Positions 24,954-33,701 of a stretch of 64,000 nt of DNA are shown one piece after another (the stretch's first letter is position 1; every line of letters starts with the position of its first letter). The DNA is taken from assembly GCF_020886775.1 (NCBI RefSeq), contig NZ_AP024525.1, forward strand, positions 992,001-1,056,000, in the 5' to 3' direction. The translations under genes were made by a program, and so were the position numbers. This DNA is from Sinomonas cyclohexanicum. GTDB taxonomy: Bacteria; Actinomycetota; Actinomycetes; Actinomycetales; Micrococcaceae. The notes beneath the pieces are model-generated. The model saw only the letters and a list, made by a program, of their open reading frames with translations. It was not told where the DNA came from and did no database searches.

Positions 24954-26276
24954 TCAGTCGATCTCGCGGCGCGTGCCCTCCGACGTCGACATGACCGCCA
25001 CGAGCGCGATCGCAAGGATCGCGATCCAGAATGCCGCCACCGGCCACAGCGCGCCGCCCGCGGCGAGGATGAGGCCCGTGATGATCATCGGCGTGAAGCC
25101 CGCGCCGAGCATGGACGCCGTGTGGTAGGCCAGCGAGGCGCCGGTGTAGCGGTGCCGTGTCGGGAACTGCTCGGCGACGTACGCGGCGATCGGGCCGTAC
25201 AGGACGCCCTGCACGAGGCCGTTGCCGATGAAGATCGCCAGGCCGAAGCCCCACAGCGTGCCGTTGGTCATGAGCAGGATCGTGGGGTACGCCGCGACGA
25301 TGCCGAGGATCGCGCCGAAGCCGAGCACGCGGCGTCGTCCGAGCCGGTCCGAGAGGCGCGCCGAGATGAAGCACATGATGAGCGTCAGGACGGCCGCCCC
25401 GGCCTTGATGTTCAGCACGCCGTTCTTGTCCGCGCCGGAGTCGACCGCGACTGAGACCCCCCATACGGTCGTCATGGCCTGGCACACGTAGAACGCGGTC
25501 GTGGCGGCGAGGCCCAGCAGAACGGCGCGCTTGGAGTGCCGGAGCACATCCACGATCGGCACGCGGCGCTTCTCGCTCGCGGCCTGGAGGCGCTGGAACG
25601 CGGGCGTCTCGGAGACCCTGAGGCGGATCACGAGGCCCACCGCGATGAGGACCGCGGAGAGCAGGAACGGAACCCGCCAGCCCCACACGAGGAACTGGCC
25701 GCCCGAGAGGGCCGCGAAGAGCGAGAGCGCCAGCGTGCCGAGGATCGCGCCGGCAGGACCGCCGGCGTTGGCGAACGACGCCGCGAAGCCGCGTTGCTCC
25801 TTGGGCGCGTGCTCGATCGCCATGAGCGCTGCGCCGCCCCACTCGCCGCCCACCGCGACGCCCTGGAGGAGCCGGAGCAGGACGAGTGCGATCGGCGCGG
25901 CCATGCCGACCTGGGCCGTCGTGGGGAGCAGGCCGATGGCGATCGTCCCGGCGCCCATGATCATCATGGACAGTACGAGCATCTTCTTGCGGCCGATGAG
26001 GTCGCCGAAGTGGCCGAAGATGAGGCCGCCGAGGGGGCGGGCCACGTACCCGACCGCGAGCGTCACGAACGAGGCGAACAGGGCGAAGCCGGGTCCGAGG
26101 TTCGCGAAGAACACCTTGTCGAACACGAGCGAGGCGGCGGTCGCGTACAGCATGAAGTCGTAGTACTCGATCGCGCTGCCGGCGAAGGACGAGGCCAGGA
26201 TGCGGCGCATGTCCTTGGTGTTGAGCGTCTCCGAGGGCGCGGTCTGCTGGGCTTGCATGGTGCTTTCAGTGGTCAC
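24954..26276 (-). CDS. MHS-type MFS metabolite:H+ symporter
   Basis: A 440-residue major facilitator of the metabolite:H+ symporter (ShiA/ProP-like) class, 12 predicted helices. Family motifs are GSAIEYYDFMLYATAASLVF, RPLGGLIFGHFGDLIGRKKML (the MFS loop 2-3 motif), RLLQGVAVGGEWGGAALM and RVSETPAFQRL. GTG 26276 follows GGAAGAGG; an ATG 6 codons later is an alternative. It lies 41 bp downstream of the metallo-beta-lactamase gene on the same strand, so transporter and hydrolase probably serve one substrate, likely an organic acid or ester. Confidence 0.85.
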   Translation of the reverse strand: MTTESTMQAQQTAPSETLNTKDMRRILASSFAGSAIEYYDFMLYATAASLVFDKVFFANLGPGFALFASFVTLAVGYVARPLGGLIFGHFGDLIGRKKMLVLSMMIMGAGTIAIGLLPTTAQVGMAAPIALVLLRLLQGVAVGGEWGGAALMAIEHAPKEQRGFAASFANAGGPAGAILGTLALSLFAALSGGQFLVWGWRVPFLLSAVLIAVGLVIRLRVSETPAFQRLQAASEKRRVPIVDVLRHSKRAVLLGLAATTAFYVCQAMTTVWGVSVAVDSGADKNGVLNIKAGAAVLTLIMCFISARLSDRLGRRRVLGFGAILGIVAAYPTILLMTNGTLWGFGLAIFIGNGLVQGVLYGPIAAYVAEQFPTRHRYTGASLAYHTASMLGAGFTPMIITGLILAAGGALWPVAAFWIAILAIALVAVMSTSEGTRREID

Positions 26277-26317
26277 GGTGCGGTCCTCTTCCAATGATGG
26301 ACTCGGGCGGGCGGACG

Positions 26318-27343
26318 TCAGCACTGACGGCCGAAGGGGATGACGTCGAGGTCGTTCGGGAGCACGAAGCGGCCCGAGAAGTCCTCGGAGGCCTCGGCCC
26401 AGACGGAGTCCGGCGCGTGGCCGGGGACAAGGTGGTGCAGCGCGAGGGTCCGGGCGCCGGCGGCTTCGGCCGCCTTCGCCGCGTCGCGCACGCTCGTGTG
26501 GGACTTGTAGTGGTGGTCGCGGGCGGCACGGGATGACTCGTCGGTCTTGTCCGCGTAGAGGGACTCAACCCAGTCGAAGTCGATGGCCTCGTGCAGGAGG
26601 AGGTCGGTGCCCTGGGCGAGGGTGACGAGGTTGGGGGTGTAGCACGTGTCCCCGGAGACGGTCACGGAGCCTTCCGCGGTGTCGAAGCGGAACCCGAACG
26701 CTGGGGCCACCGGCGGGTGCTCCACCAGGATCGCCGTGACGGTGACGAGCTCGTCGCGGTAGACCTCGAACGGGTCCATCTCGGGGGTCTGGTTGTCGTT
26801 GGGGTGGTAGCCGATCCCGGCGGGGATCTCGATGTCCTCGGCGCTGAAGACGTCGAGCGGGCTGGGCTTGAGGGAGTCGAGGATGCGGTCGTTGAGGTCG
26901 GTGGCGTGCGCGGCCATGAGGGTCTCGAACATTTCGCGGGTGCCCGGCGTCGGGCTCTGCGGGGCGACGGGCTCGGGACGCACGACGGCGCGCGGGGACA
27001 CCGGGGGCAGCTCGCCGCGGTTGCCGGGGCCGATGATCCTCACCGGGTAGGTGCCCGCGCGGTCCTGGAGGGCGTAGAGGCCGAAGATGCCCAGGCCCGC
27101 GAGGTCGTAGACGTGGTCCGAGTGGAGGTGGGTGATGAACAGGGCGCGCAGGTTCTTCAGGTCGAGCCCGGCCTGCGCGATCCGACGGCCGGCGCCCTGG
27201 CCGAGGTCCACGAGGTAGAACGCGTCGCCGACCACCACGGCAGTGGAGATCCCGGTCCGCTCGCCCGAGTCCGCGGCCGCCCACCAGCGTGGGCCGCCGG
27301 CGGTGCCGAGGGTGACGACGTGGGGTGCGAGGTTCGTTGCCAT
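26318..27343 (-). CDS. Metallo-beta-lactamase fold hydrolase, RNase Z-like subgroup
   Basis: A 341-residue MBL-fold enzyme. Metal ligands are visible as HLHSDHVYDLAG (HxHxDH), SGDTCYTPNL, and the late ALHHLVPGH. The overall pattern resembles RNase Z/arylsulfatase-like hydrolases with small-molecule substrates. The start follows AGGAG. A 12-mer copy at 26979-26990 encodes AVVR in a Pro-rich linker. It is divergent from a LysR gene and followed by a transporter, typical of an inducible catabolic unit. Confidence 0.82.
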   Translation of the reverse strand: MATNLAPHVVTLGTAGGPRWWAAADSGERTGISTAVVVGDAFYLVDLGQGAGRRIAQAGLDLKNLRALFITHLHSDHVYDLAGLGIFGLYALQDRAGTYPVRIIGPGNRGELPPVSPRAVVRPEPVAPQSPTPGTREMFETLMAAHATDLNDRILDSLKPSPLDVFSAEDIEIPAGIGYHPNDNQTPEMDPFEVYRDELVTVTAILVEHPPVAPAFGFRFDTAEGSVTVSGDTCYTPNLVTLAQGTDLLLHEAIDFDWVESLYADKTDESSRAARDHHYKSHTSVRDAAKAAEAAGARTLALHHLVPGHAPDSVWAEASEDFSGRFVLPNDLDVIPFGRQC

Positions 27344-27405
27344 GCTGTGGGGGCTCCTGTCCTGGATGGGTCTGGAATCCAGTGTGGTGTGGCCCACTTC
27401 ATTTG

Positions 27406-27411
27406 TATAAT
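27406..27411 (+). promoter_or_regulatory. Candidate -10 TATAAT of the LysR gene
   Basis: A consensus TATAAT stands out in the AT-richer 101-bp divergent region between the MBL gene and the LysR gene. No matching -35 is obvious. The adjacent ATCAATCAATC direct repeat could be part of a LysR site. Confidence 0.35.
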
Positions 27412-27444
27412 CAATCAATCTGTAAGCATCGATAAGGAACGTTG

Positions 27445-28386
27445 ATGTCTTCCGAGTTCACGCTCCGACAGCTCGAGTACTTCGTCGCGGTGCTCGACGC
27501 TGGGTCGGTCACCGACGCGGCCAAGCGCAGCAACGTCTCCCAGGCCGCGGCCTCGATGGCGATCGGGCAGCTCGAGCGCGCTCTGGGTGTCGACCTGTTC
27601 ATCCGGTCCCGCTCCAAGCGGCTCGTCCCCACACAGGCCGGCACCGCGCTGGGTGCCCGCGCCCGCAGGATCCTGGCTGACGCCGGCGAGATCCCGGGCG
27701 CCGTGCGGTCCGGCTGGGAAGAGCTCAGGGGCAGCGTCCGGATCGGCTGCATGATCGCGATCAGTCCGCGGCTCATCCCGAGGCTGCTGGCCGAGACCGC
27801 CCTGAGGTGGCCCGAGATCGAGCTGGAGTTCGTCGAAGGTGCGGCCGAGGAGCTGCAGAGGTCCGTCGCGGAGGGCGCGCTCGACGCCGCGTTCGTCTAC
27901 TCGCTGCAGGCGATCTCCGGCGTCGACCTCGTCACGATCGCCGAGTCGCGGCCACGCATCATGCTCGCCGAGTCGCACCCGTTGGCGGCGAGACGGTCGC
28001 TCCGGTTCGCCGACCTCGCCGATGAGGACGCGGTCCTGTTCGATGTCCCGCCGAGCGCCGAGCGGGTGCTGGCGATGTTCGAGTCCGCCGGCGTCGAGCC
28101 TCGGGTGCGGTGGAAGAGCGTCGTCGCGGAGAACATCCGCGGAATCGTGGCCAGGGGGCGTGCGTTCTCGGTGACCAACGTGTGGGAGGGCATGGAGGAG
28201 CACTTCTCCTCGGCCGGCGTGGTCACCGTCCCGATCGCAGACCGGACGCCGCGCAACGCGGTGGTGGCGGCGGTTCCGCCCGGGCTCAGCAGGCCCCGGC
28301 GGGTCGATGCAGTCCTCGGCGCGGCGCAGGAGATCGCCACGGGCGCCGCAGGCGGCCGTGCGGGCTACGATGGAGGAGTCTTGTGA
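27445..28386 (+). CDS. LysR-family transcriptional regulator
   Basis: A 313-residue LTTR. The N-terminal winged HTH reads FTLRQLEYFVAVLDAGSVTDAAKRSNVSQAAASMAIGQLERALGVDLFIR in pieces, followed by a substrate-binding domain starting RIGCMIAISPRLIPRLL. ATG 27445 with AAGGA upstream is preferred over TTG 27442. Divergent placement suggests it activates the MBL-hydrolase/transporter operon in response to that pathway's substrate. Confidence 0.88.
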   Translation: MSSEFTLRQLEYFVAVLDAGSVTDAAKRSNVSQAAASMAIGQLERALGVDLFIRSRSKRLVPTQAGTALGARARRILADAGEIPGAVRSGWEELRGSVRIGCMIAISPRLIPRLLAETALRWPEIELEFVEGAAEELQRSVAEGALDAAFVYSLQAISGVDLVTIAESRPRIMLAESHPLAARRSLRFADLADEDAVLFDVPPSAERVLAMFESAGVEPRVRWKSVVAENIRGIVARGRAFSVTNVWEGMEEHFSSAGVVTVPIADRTPRNAVVAAVPPGLSRPRRVDAVLGAAQEIATGAAGGRAGYDGGVL

Positions 28387-28436
28387 TGTGCGCCACGCGG
28401 AAGAGGTGTGGCTAGCTCCTAGGGGGCCGAAAGACG

Positions 28437-29186
28437 GTGCCGGCTTCAGCTCCTACCCTGATCGCCTCGGTGAGCCGAGCGCTCGAGCTCGCCGACGCCG
28501 TCGCCCGCTCCGCGCGTCCGGTGCCCGCCAAGCAGCTCGCCCGCACCACGGGCCTGAGCCTCGGGACCACCTACAACCTCCTCCGCACACTCGTCCATGA
28601 GGGCTACCTCGGCCAGGAGCCGGACGGGTTCGTGCTCGGGCCCGCGCACCCGAGCCAAGGCGCCCTGAGCCCCGGCGCGCTCCTCGCGAAGGCACGCAGC
28701 GCCCTCGGCGGCCTCCGCGACCACCTGCACGCCGCCGCGTACCTGAGCCGGTATGAGGACGGGGAGATCGAGATCATCGACATCGTGGACGGGCCCGCCT
28801 CTCCGCGGGTGGACCTCTGGGTCGGGGTGCAGGACAGCGCCCATGCCACGGCTTTCGGCAAGCAGATCCTCGCCTCGATCACGCCCGGCGAGCGGGCCGA
28901 CTACCTCCAGCGCCACCCGCTCGTCTCGCTCACCCCCTACACGGTCCGTACGCCGGGCGAGCTCGAGCGGCGTGCCGGCATGAGCCCTGGGGTGTCGGTG
29001 GACGACCAGGAGTACGCCCTCGGCTCGAAGTGCCTCGCCGTCCCGGTGGCGGCGAGGGGCTTCGTGGGCTCCCTCGCGGTGTCCCTCCCTGTGGCCTCGA
29101 GGGCCTCGGCGGAGACCCTCGCCCGGGAGCTCGGCGCCGCGGCCGAGAGGCTCTCGGTGGCGATCGGGACCGAGTTCACCATCTGA
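28437..29186 (+). CDS. IclR-family transcriptional regulator
   Basis: A 249-residue IclR-type protein: winged HTH SVSRALELADAVARSARPVPAKQLARTTGLSLGTTYNLLRTL in sections, then a GAF-like effector domain with DSAHATAFGKQILASI, GVSVDDQEYALGSKCLAVPV and LAVSLPVASR. The GTG start follows a G-rich stretch 9-12 bases upstream. It lies 95 bp before the dehydrogenase-complex operon on the same strand and probably controls it. Confidence 0.88.
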   Translation: MPASAPTLIASVSRALELADAVARSARPVPAKQLARTTGLSLGTTYNLLRTLVHEGYLGQEPDGFVLGPAHPSQGALSPGALLAKARSALGGLRDHLHAAAYLSRYEDGEIEIIDIVDGPASPRVDLWVGVQDSAHATAFGKQILASITPGERADYLQRHPLVSLTPYTVRTPGELERRAGMSPGVSVDDQEYALGSKCLAVPVAARGFVGSLAVSLPVASRASAETLARELGAAAERLSVAIGTEFTI

Positions 29187-29281
29187 AATCCGGCCCATAC
29201 ACACCCCACCCGGGCCCTTCTACGCTCAAGGCATCGGCACGCCGCGGCAGCGAGGCCGCGGCCGAGCGTGATGGAGGAACC

Positions 29282-30298
29282 ATGACAGTCCAGCATGCCG
29301 CCGCGCCCTCAGGGCTCGCGGCCGCGGAGCGGGTCGAGCTGCTCCGAACGATGATCCTGATACGGGCCTTCGAGGAGGCCATACTCAAGGACTACCACGC
29401 GGACAAGAAGCCGGCGTGGGACATCGGCGCGGGCCTCATCCCGGGCGAGATGCACCTCTCCGCCGGCCAGGAGCCCGTGGCCGCAGGGGTGTGCGCCCAC
29501 CTGACCGGGGACGACGCCGTCACCGCGACCCACCGCCCGCACCACCTCGCGATCGCCCACGGCATGGACCTGAAGAAGCTCGCGGCCGAGATCTACGGCC
29601 GCGAGACCGGGCTCGGAAGGGGGCGCGGAGGGCACATGCACATCTTCGACCCGGACACCCACTTCTCCTGCTCCGGCATCATCGCCGAGGGCTACCCGCC
29701 CGCGCTCGGCCAGGCGTTCGCGTTCCAGCGCCGTGGCACCGATCGCATTGCCGTCGCGGTGACAGGCGAGGGCGCCGCCAACCAGGGCGCGTTCCACGAG
29801 TCCCTCAATCTCGCGGCGCTGTGGAAGCTGCCGGTCGTGTTCGTGGTCGAGGACAACGACTGGGGCATCTCGGTGCCGCGCAAGGCGTCGACGTCGGTGG
29901 CCAGCAATGCCGACCGGGCTGCGGCGTACGGCATCCCTGGCGTCCGAGTCGAGGGGAACGACGTCGAGGCGGTGCACGCCGCCGCAGGCGAGGCCGTCGC
30001 CCGAGCCCGCGCGGGAGGCGGGCCCAGCCTCATCGAGGTCCACACCCTCCGGCTGTGGGGCCACTTCGAGGGCGACGCCCAGGGCTACCGGCCCGAGCTC
30101 GCCGAGGTCCCCGAACACGATCCGATCCCGGCCTACGAGAAGGCCTTGGCGGACGACGGCGCCCTGGCCGCCGGGGCTGCCGACGGCTACCGGGCCGAGG
30201 CCGCCCAGACAGTCGCCGAGGCCCTCGACTTCGCGAAGTCCTCGCCGACCCCGAACCCAGACGACGCCCTCCGCTACGTCTTCGTGGAAGGAGCCTGA
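29282..30298 (+). CDS. 2-oxoacid/acetoin dehydrogenase E1 alpha subunit
   Basis: A 338-residue ThDP-dependent E1 alpha of the pyruvate/acetoin dehydrogenase type. GEMHLSAGQEPVAAGVCAHL and HRPHHLAIAHG are the family's opening motifs; GRGRGGHMHIFD follows; the ThDP/Mg site is GEGAANQGAFHESLNLAALWKLPVVFVVEDN read in parts (GEG in place of GDG, ending in N). It works as an alpha2beta2 heterotetramer with the next gene. The length and GRGRGGHMHIFD favour the acetoin (AcoA) branch, but the substrate is not certain. The start follows GGAGGAACC. Confidence 0.87.
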   Translation: MTVQHAAAPSGLAAAERVELLRTMILIRAFEEAILKDYHADKKPAWDIGAGLIPGEMHLSAGQEPVAAGVCAHLTGDDAVTATHRPHHLAIAHGMDLKKLAAEIYGRETGLGRGRGGHMHIFDPDTHFSCSGIIAEGYPPALGQAFAFQRRGTDRIAVAVTGEGAANQGAFHESLNLAALWKLPVVFVVEDNDWGISVPRKASTSVASNADRAAAYGIPGVRVEGNDVEAVHAAAGEAVARARAGGGPSLIEVHTLRLWGHFEGDAQGYRPELAEVPEHDPIPAYEKALADDGALAAGAADGYRAEAAQTVAEALDFAKSSPTPNPDDALRYVFVEGA

Positions 30299-30299
30299 A

Positions 30300-31379
30300 A
30301 TGAGCATCACGGCAGAGAACCCGACAGCGGCAGGCGCGCCGGCGCCGTCGTCCCTTCCCATCGAACCCGAGGCCGGAACGCGCCGACTCAACACGGCCAA
30401 GGCGCTCCAGGAGGCCATCGCGTCCCAGATGGAGGCCAACCCCGAGGTGTTCGTCATGGGCGAGGACGTCGGGGCCTACGGCGGCATCTTCTCCTCGACG
30501 ACGGGGCTGCTCGACAAGTTCGGGCCTCGGCGCGTCATCGATACCCCGATCTCGGAGACGGCATTCATCGGCCTGGGCATCGGGGCGGCTGTCGAGGGAA
30601 TGCGGCCGATCGTCGAGCTCATGTTCGTCGACTTCTTCGGCGTGTGCATGGACCAGATCTACAATCACATGGCCAAGATCCACTTCGAGTCGGGCGGCAA
30701 CGTCAAGGTTCCCATGGTCCTCATGACAGCCACCGGGGGCGGCTACTCGGACGGCGCCCAGCACTCGCAGTCGCTGTGGGGAACGTTCGCGCACCTGCCG
30801 GGCATGAAGGTCGTGGTCCCCTCCACTCCGTACGACGCGAAGGGGCTCATGACCGCCGCGATCCTCTCGGACGATCCGGTCGTGTACATGTTCCACAAGG
30901 GAGTCATGGGGCTGCCGTGGATGGCCAAGAACAAGCGGAGCATCGGCGCCGTCCCCGAGCAGGACTACGTCGTGCCGATCGGCAAGGCCAAGGTGGCGCG
31001 TGAGGGGACGGACGTGAGCATCGTGACACTGTCGCTGTCCGTGCACCACAGTCTCGATGTCGCTGAGAAGCTCGCGAGCGAGGGGATCAGCGTTGAGGTC
31101 CTCGACCTGCGCTCGGTCGTGCCGCTGGACCGTGAGGCCGTCGTGGCGACCGCAGCCAAGACAGGCCGCGTGATCGTGGTGGACGAGGACTATCAGTCCT
31201 TCGGCCTCTCGGGTGAGATCGCCGCGACGCTGGCCGAGAACGCCCCGAGCCGCGGGGCCGCGTTCTCTCGGGTCTGCGTGCCGGACGTTCCGATCCCGTA
31301 CGCGCGGGACCTCGAGCATGCCGTGCTGCCCACGCCCGCACGGATCGAGGCGGCCGTCCGGGCGGCGGTGGCTGGATGA
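30300..31379 (+). CDS. 2-oxoacid/acetoin dehydrogenase E1 beta subunit
   Basis: A 359-residue E1 beta partner: MGEDVGAYGGIFSSTTGLLDKFG, DTPISETAFIGLGIGAAVEGMRP, AQHSQSLWGTFAHLPGMKVVVPSTPYDAKGL, and DLRSVVPLDREAV with a C-terminal transketolase domain. An extra 25 or so Pro/Ala-rich residues precede the conserved start. It starts 1 base after the E1 alpha stop, with GGAAGGAG inside that gene's end. The stop overlaps the lipoyl protein start. Confidence 0.9.
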   Translation: MSITAENPTAAGAPAPSSLPIEPEAGTRRLNTAKALQEAIASQMEANPEVFVMGEDVGAYGGIFSSTTGLLDKFGPRRVIDTPISETAFIGLGIGAAVEGMRPIVELMFVDFFGVCMDQIYNHMAKIHFESGGNVKVPMVLMTATGGGYSDGAQHSQSLWGTFAHLPGMKVVVPSTPYDAKGLMTAAILSDDPVVYMFHKGVMGLPWMAKNKRSIGAVPEQDYVVPIGKAKVAREGTDVSIVTLSLSVHHSLDVAEKLASEGISVEVLDLRSVVPLDREAVVATAAKTGRVIVVDEDYQSFGLSGEIAATLAENAPSRGAAFSRVCVPDVPIPYARDLEHAVLPTPARIEAAVRAAVAG

Positions 31380-31609
31380 GCACGGAAGTCCGCTTCCCGA
31401 AGATGACCGACGCGGGGAACGCCGCCGGTGTCCTCGCGACCTGGTACGTCGAGGACGGCGAACAGGTCGCCGAGGGGCAGATCCTCGCCGACGTGGCGGT
31501 CGAGAAGGTCGACGCCGAGGTCACCGCACCCGTTGCGGGCACCGTGACGCTTGCCGTCGCTGAGGAGGCCGAGGTCGCCGAGGGATCGGTGATCGCCACC
31601 ATAGCGTGA
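31376..31609 (+). CDS. Free-standing lipoyl-domain protein
   Basis: A 77-residue single lipoyl/biotinyl domain: VRFPKMTDAG at the start, then DVAVEKVDAEVTAPVAGTV with the lipoylation Lys at about residue 44, and a C-terminal EGSVIATIA. It starts in an ATGA overlap with E1 beta. Ordinary complexes have this domain at the N-terminus of the E2 acyltransferase; here the gene stops after the domain, with no subunit-binding or catalytic domain, and no E2 or E3 follows. The peptide presumably shuttles acyl groups to an enzyme encoded elsewhere. Confidence 0.87.
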   Translation: MSTEVRFPKMTDAGNAAGVLATWYVEDGEQVAEGQILADVAVEKVDAEVTAPVAGTVTLAVAEEAEVAEGSVIATIA

Positions 31610-31632
31610 CCAATGAAGGCTCGGCACGTGAC

Positions 31633-31665
31633 TGACCCCTCACCGGCAAGCCCGGTGAGGGGTCA
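31633..31665. terminator. 14-bp perfect hairpin between convergent genes
   Basis: TGACCCCTCACCGG (31633-31646) pairs exactly with 31652-31665 around a 5-base loop. It shares the TGACCCCTCA core with the 24.8-kb hairpin. Confidence 0.65.
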
Positions 31666-31678
31666 CGTCGCTGTCGCC

Positions 31679-32797
31679 CTAGCCTAGGGAGACGCCGAAC
31701 AGGTACCCGAGAACGTAGGTCACCGCGGCGGCGCCGAAACCGATCACGAGCTGCCGCAGGGCACGCGTGAGCGGCGACGCGCCCGCGAGCAGCCCCACCA
31801 CGGCGCCGGTGGCCAGCAGCGCGAGCCCCACGAGGGCACCCGCGACGACGAGCGCCGGGACGCCGATCATGCCGAACAGGAACGGGATGATCGGAATGAT
31901 CGCGCCGGAGGCGAAGAAGCAGAAGCTCGCGCCGGCGGCGCCCCAGGCCGAGCCGACGGCCTCGTGCTCGTCCTTCTCCTCCTCGACCTCGGGGTGGAGC
32001 GAGAGGCTCGGGTCGCAGTCGCACGAGTAGTGGCCGAGTCGCTCGGCGGCGCGGTGCTCGGCGGCCTCCTGGCTCATGCCGCGTGCCTTGTAGACCAGTA
32101 CGAGCTCGTTCGCCGTGAGGTCAAGGTCCGGCGCGGCAGTGAGCGTGACTTGCGTGGGGCGGGACGCCGAGAGCAACTCGCGCTGGGACCGGACGGAGAT
32201 GAACTCGCCCGCGCCCATGGACAGGGCGCCCGCGAGGAGTCCGGCCACGCCGGAGAGCAGCACGACGTGGCTCGCCACCCCGGACGCGGCCATGCCGGCC
32301 ACGAGGGACAGGTTGCTCACGAGCCCGTCGTTGGCGCCGAACACCGCGGCGCGGAACGTCCCGGACAGGCGGGTGCGCCCGCGGATCGCGAGACCACGGA
32401 CGACTTCCTCGTGGATGCGCTCGTCGGCGGCCATGGCGGGCGTCGCGTAGGGGTCGGTGGCGTAGGGGGAGCGGCTCTCGGCCCGCTGCGCCATCGCGAG
32501 CACGAACACGCTGCCGAAGTGCCGGGCGAGGAACCCGAGGAACTGGCTCCGCAGCGACGCGGCGCGCGGCCGGCCCGCGTGGTCGCCGAGCAGGGCGGTC
32601 CAGTGTGCTTCGTGGCGGCGCTCGGCCTCGGCGAGGCCCAGCAGGATGTCGCGCTCCTCGCCCTCTCGGCGTGACGCGAGCGAGCGGTAGATTGCGGCCT
32701 CGGCCTTCTCGTCGGCGAGGTACTGGCGCCATCGCCGCATGTCGGCGGGGGTGGGCTCCGGCCGGTGGCCGGGCGCGGGCGGGACGGTCTTCTGCAT
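31679..32797 (-). CDS. Rubrerythrin/ferritin-like - VIT1 (CCC1) fusion iron transporter
   Basis: A 372-residue two-part protein. The N-terminal 140 or so residues are a ferritin-like helical domain with Glu/His pairs suited to a di-iron site (DEKAEAAIYRSLA, AEAERRHEAHW, DERIHEEVVRGL). The rest is a VIT1/CCC1 membrane domain, FRAAVFGANDGLVSNLSLVAGMAASG, LLAGALSMGAGEFISVRSQREL, HEAVGSAWGAAGASFCFFASGAIIPIIPFLFG, with about five helices. Such fusions are thought to sense or bind iron/manganese and export it. A DtxR/IdeR-like box lies 99 bp upstream. Confidence 0.88.
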   Translation of the reverse strand: MQKTVPPAPGHRPEPTPADMRRWRQYLADEKAEAAIYRSLASRREGEERDILLGLAEAERRHEAHWTALLGDHAGRPRAASLRSQFLGFLARHFGSVFVLAMAQRAESRSPYATDPYATPAMAADERIHEEVVRGLAIRGRTRLSGTFRAAVFGANDGLVSNLSLVAGMAASGVASHVVLLSGVAGLLAGALSMGAGEFISVRSQRELLSASRPTQVTLTAAPDLDLTANELVLVYKARGMSQEAAEHRAAERLGHYSCDCDPSLSLHPEVEEEKDEHEAVGSAWGAAGASFCFFASGAIIPIIPFLFGMIGVPALVVAGALVGLALLATGAVVGLLAGASPLTRALRQLVIGFGAAAVTYVLGYLFGVSLG

Positions 32798-32895
32798 GGT
32801 GGATCCTGTGGGGGAGAACGGGTGCTGGCGGGCCCCATTGCCCCCGTTACTGTAGACCTTTTCGCGTCAGGAATTCCCCCGGCGGACCGGAACCG

Positions 32896-32914
32896 CGGGG
32901 TTAGGCAAACCTCA
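32896..32914. promoter_or_regulatory. Candidate IdeR/DtxR iron box
   Basis: GGTTAGGCAAACCT (32899-32912) matches the core of the IdeR consensus (GGTTAGGCTAACCT) at 13 of 14 positions; the 19-mer matches at 14 of 19. It lies in the 292-bp divergent region between the iron transporter and the XRE-cupin gene, about 100 bp from the transporter start. Nothing else was recognised in the region. Confidence 0.5.
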
Positions 32915-33089
32915 ACTCGATCGGACGGCGGCGCGCCACCCGCTCGAGGTGATGCGCCGGCGTCGTGCGCTACAGGTTCCGAGCATTGATGCTTCGCAGG
33001 CAACAGCTGTTGTCCGTTAGGCTAGTTTGTGACACGCCTTACAGCCAGAGCCGCCGCTACGATGGCGGCAGCCTCACGAAAGAGAACTC

Positions 33090-33665
33090 ATGAAAGCCCT
33101 GCCCGTCGAGCCCAGCAACGCACCGGTGGCTATCGGCTCACGCATCCGCGCCGCGCGGCAGTCGCAGCGCATGACGATCGAGCAGGTCGCCGACGCGACG
33201 GGGCTGACGAAGGGGTTCCTCTCGCGGGTGGAGCGTGACCTGACGTCCCCCTCGGTCGCGTCCCTCGTGACGCTGTGCCAGGTCCTCTCGATCGCCATCG
33301 GAGACCTGTTCGCGGTTCCCGAGACCTACCTGACGCGCGCGGGAGAGGCGCCCAGGATCTCGCTCGGGGGCGAGGGGATCGTCGAGAAGCTCCTCACCGC
33401 CCGGTCGGAGCGCCGCGTCCAGGTGCTGCAGGCCGACATCGAGCCGCACGGCACGGGGGAGTCAGAGCTGTACGCCGTGGACTGCGACGTTGATGTGCTC
33501 CACGTGGTGCGCGGCCAGCTGATCCTCATCATGACCAACGAGCGCTATACCCTCCACGCCGGGGACACGCTCACGTTCCCCGGCCGCGAGCCGCACACGT
33601 GGGTCAACCCCACGGGCGAGCCGACCACGGTCCTGTGGGTGCTGGTCCCGGCCGCCTCCCGCTGA
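33090..33665 (+). CDS. XRE-family regulator with C-terminal cupin domain
   Basis: A 191-residue regulator: HTH_3 domain (about residues 15-70; IGSRIRAARQSQRMTIEQVADATGLTKGFLSRVERDLTSPS read in parts) joined to a cupin_2 domain (about 105-187; DCDVDVLHVVRGQLILIM, LHAGDTLTFPGREPHTWVNP). This SinR/PuuR-like layout often controls amine, amino acid or aldehyde catabolism by binding a small ligand in the cupin. The large permease (33.9-35.9 kb) and agmatinase-like gene (38 kb) nearby are plausible targets. The start follows GAAAGAGAACTC. Confidence 0.87.
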   Translation: MKALPVEPSNAPVAIGSRIRAARQSQRMTIEQVADATGLTKGFLSRVERDLTSPSVASLVTLCQVLSIAIGDLFAVPETYLTRAGEAPRISLGGEGIVEKLLTARSERRVQVLQADIEPHGTGESELYAVDCDVDVLHVVRGQLILIMTNERYTLHAGDTLTFPGREPHTWVNPTGEPTTVLWVLVPAASR

Positions 33666-33701
33666 GTCTCGGGTGCACGTACTCCGCTTCCAGGGGGTCT
33701 C

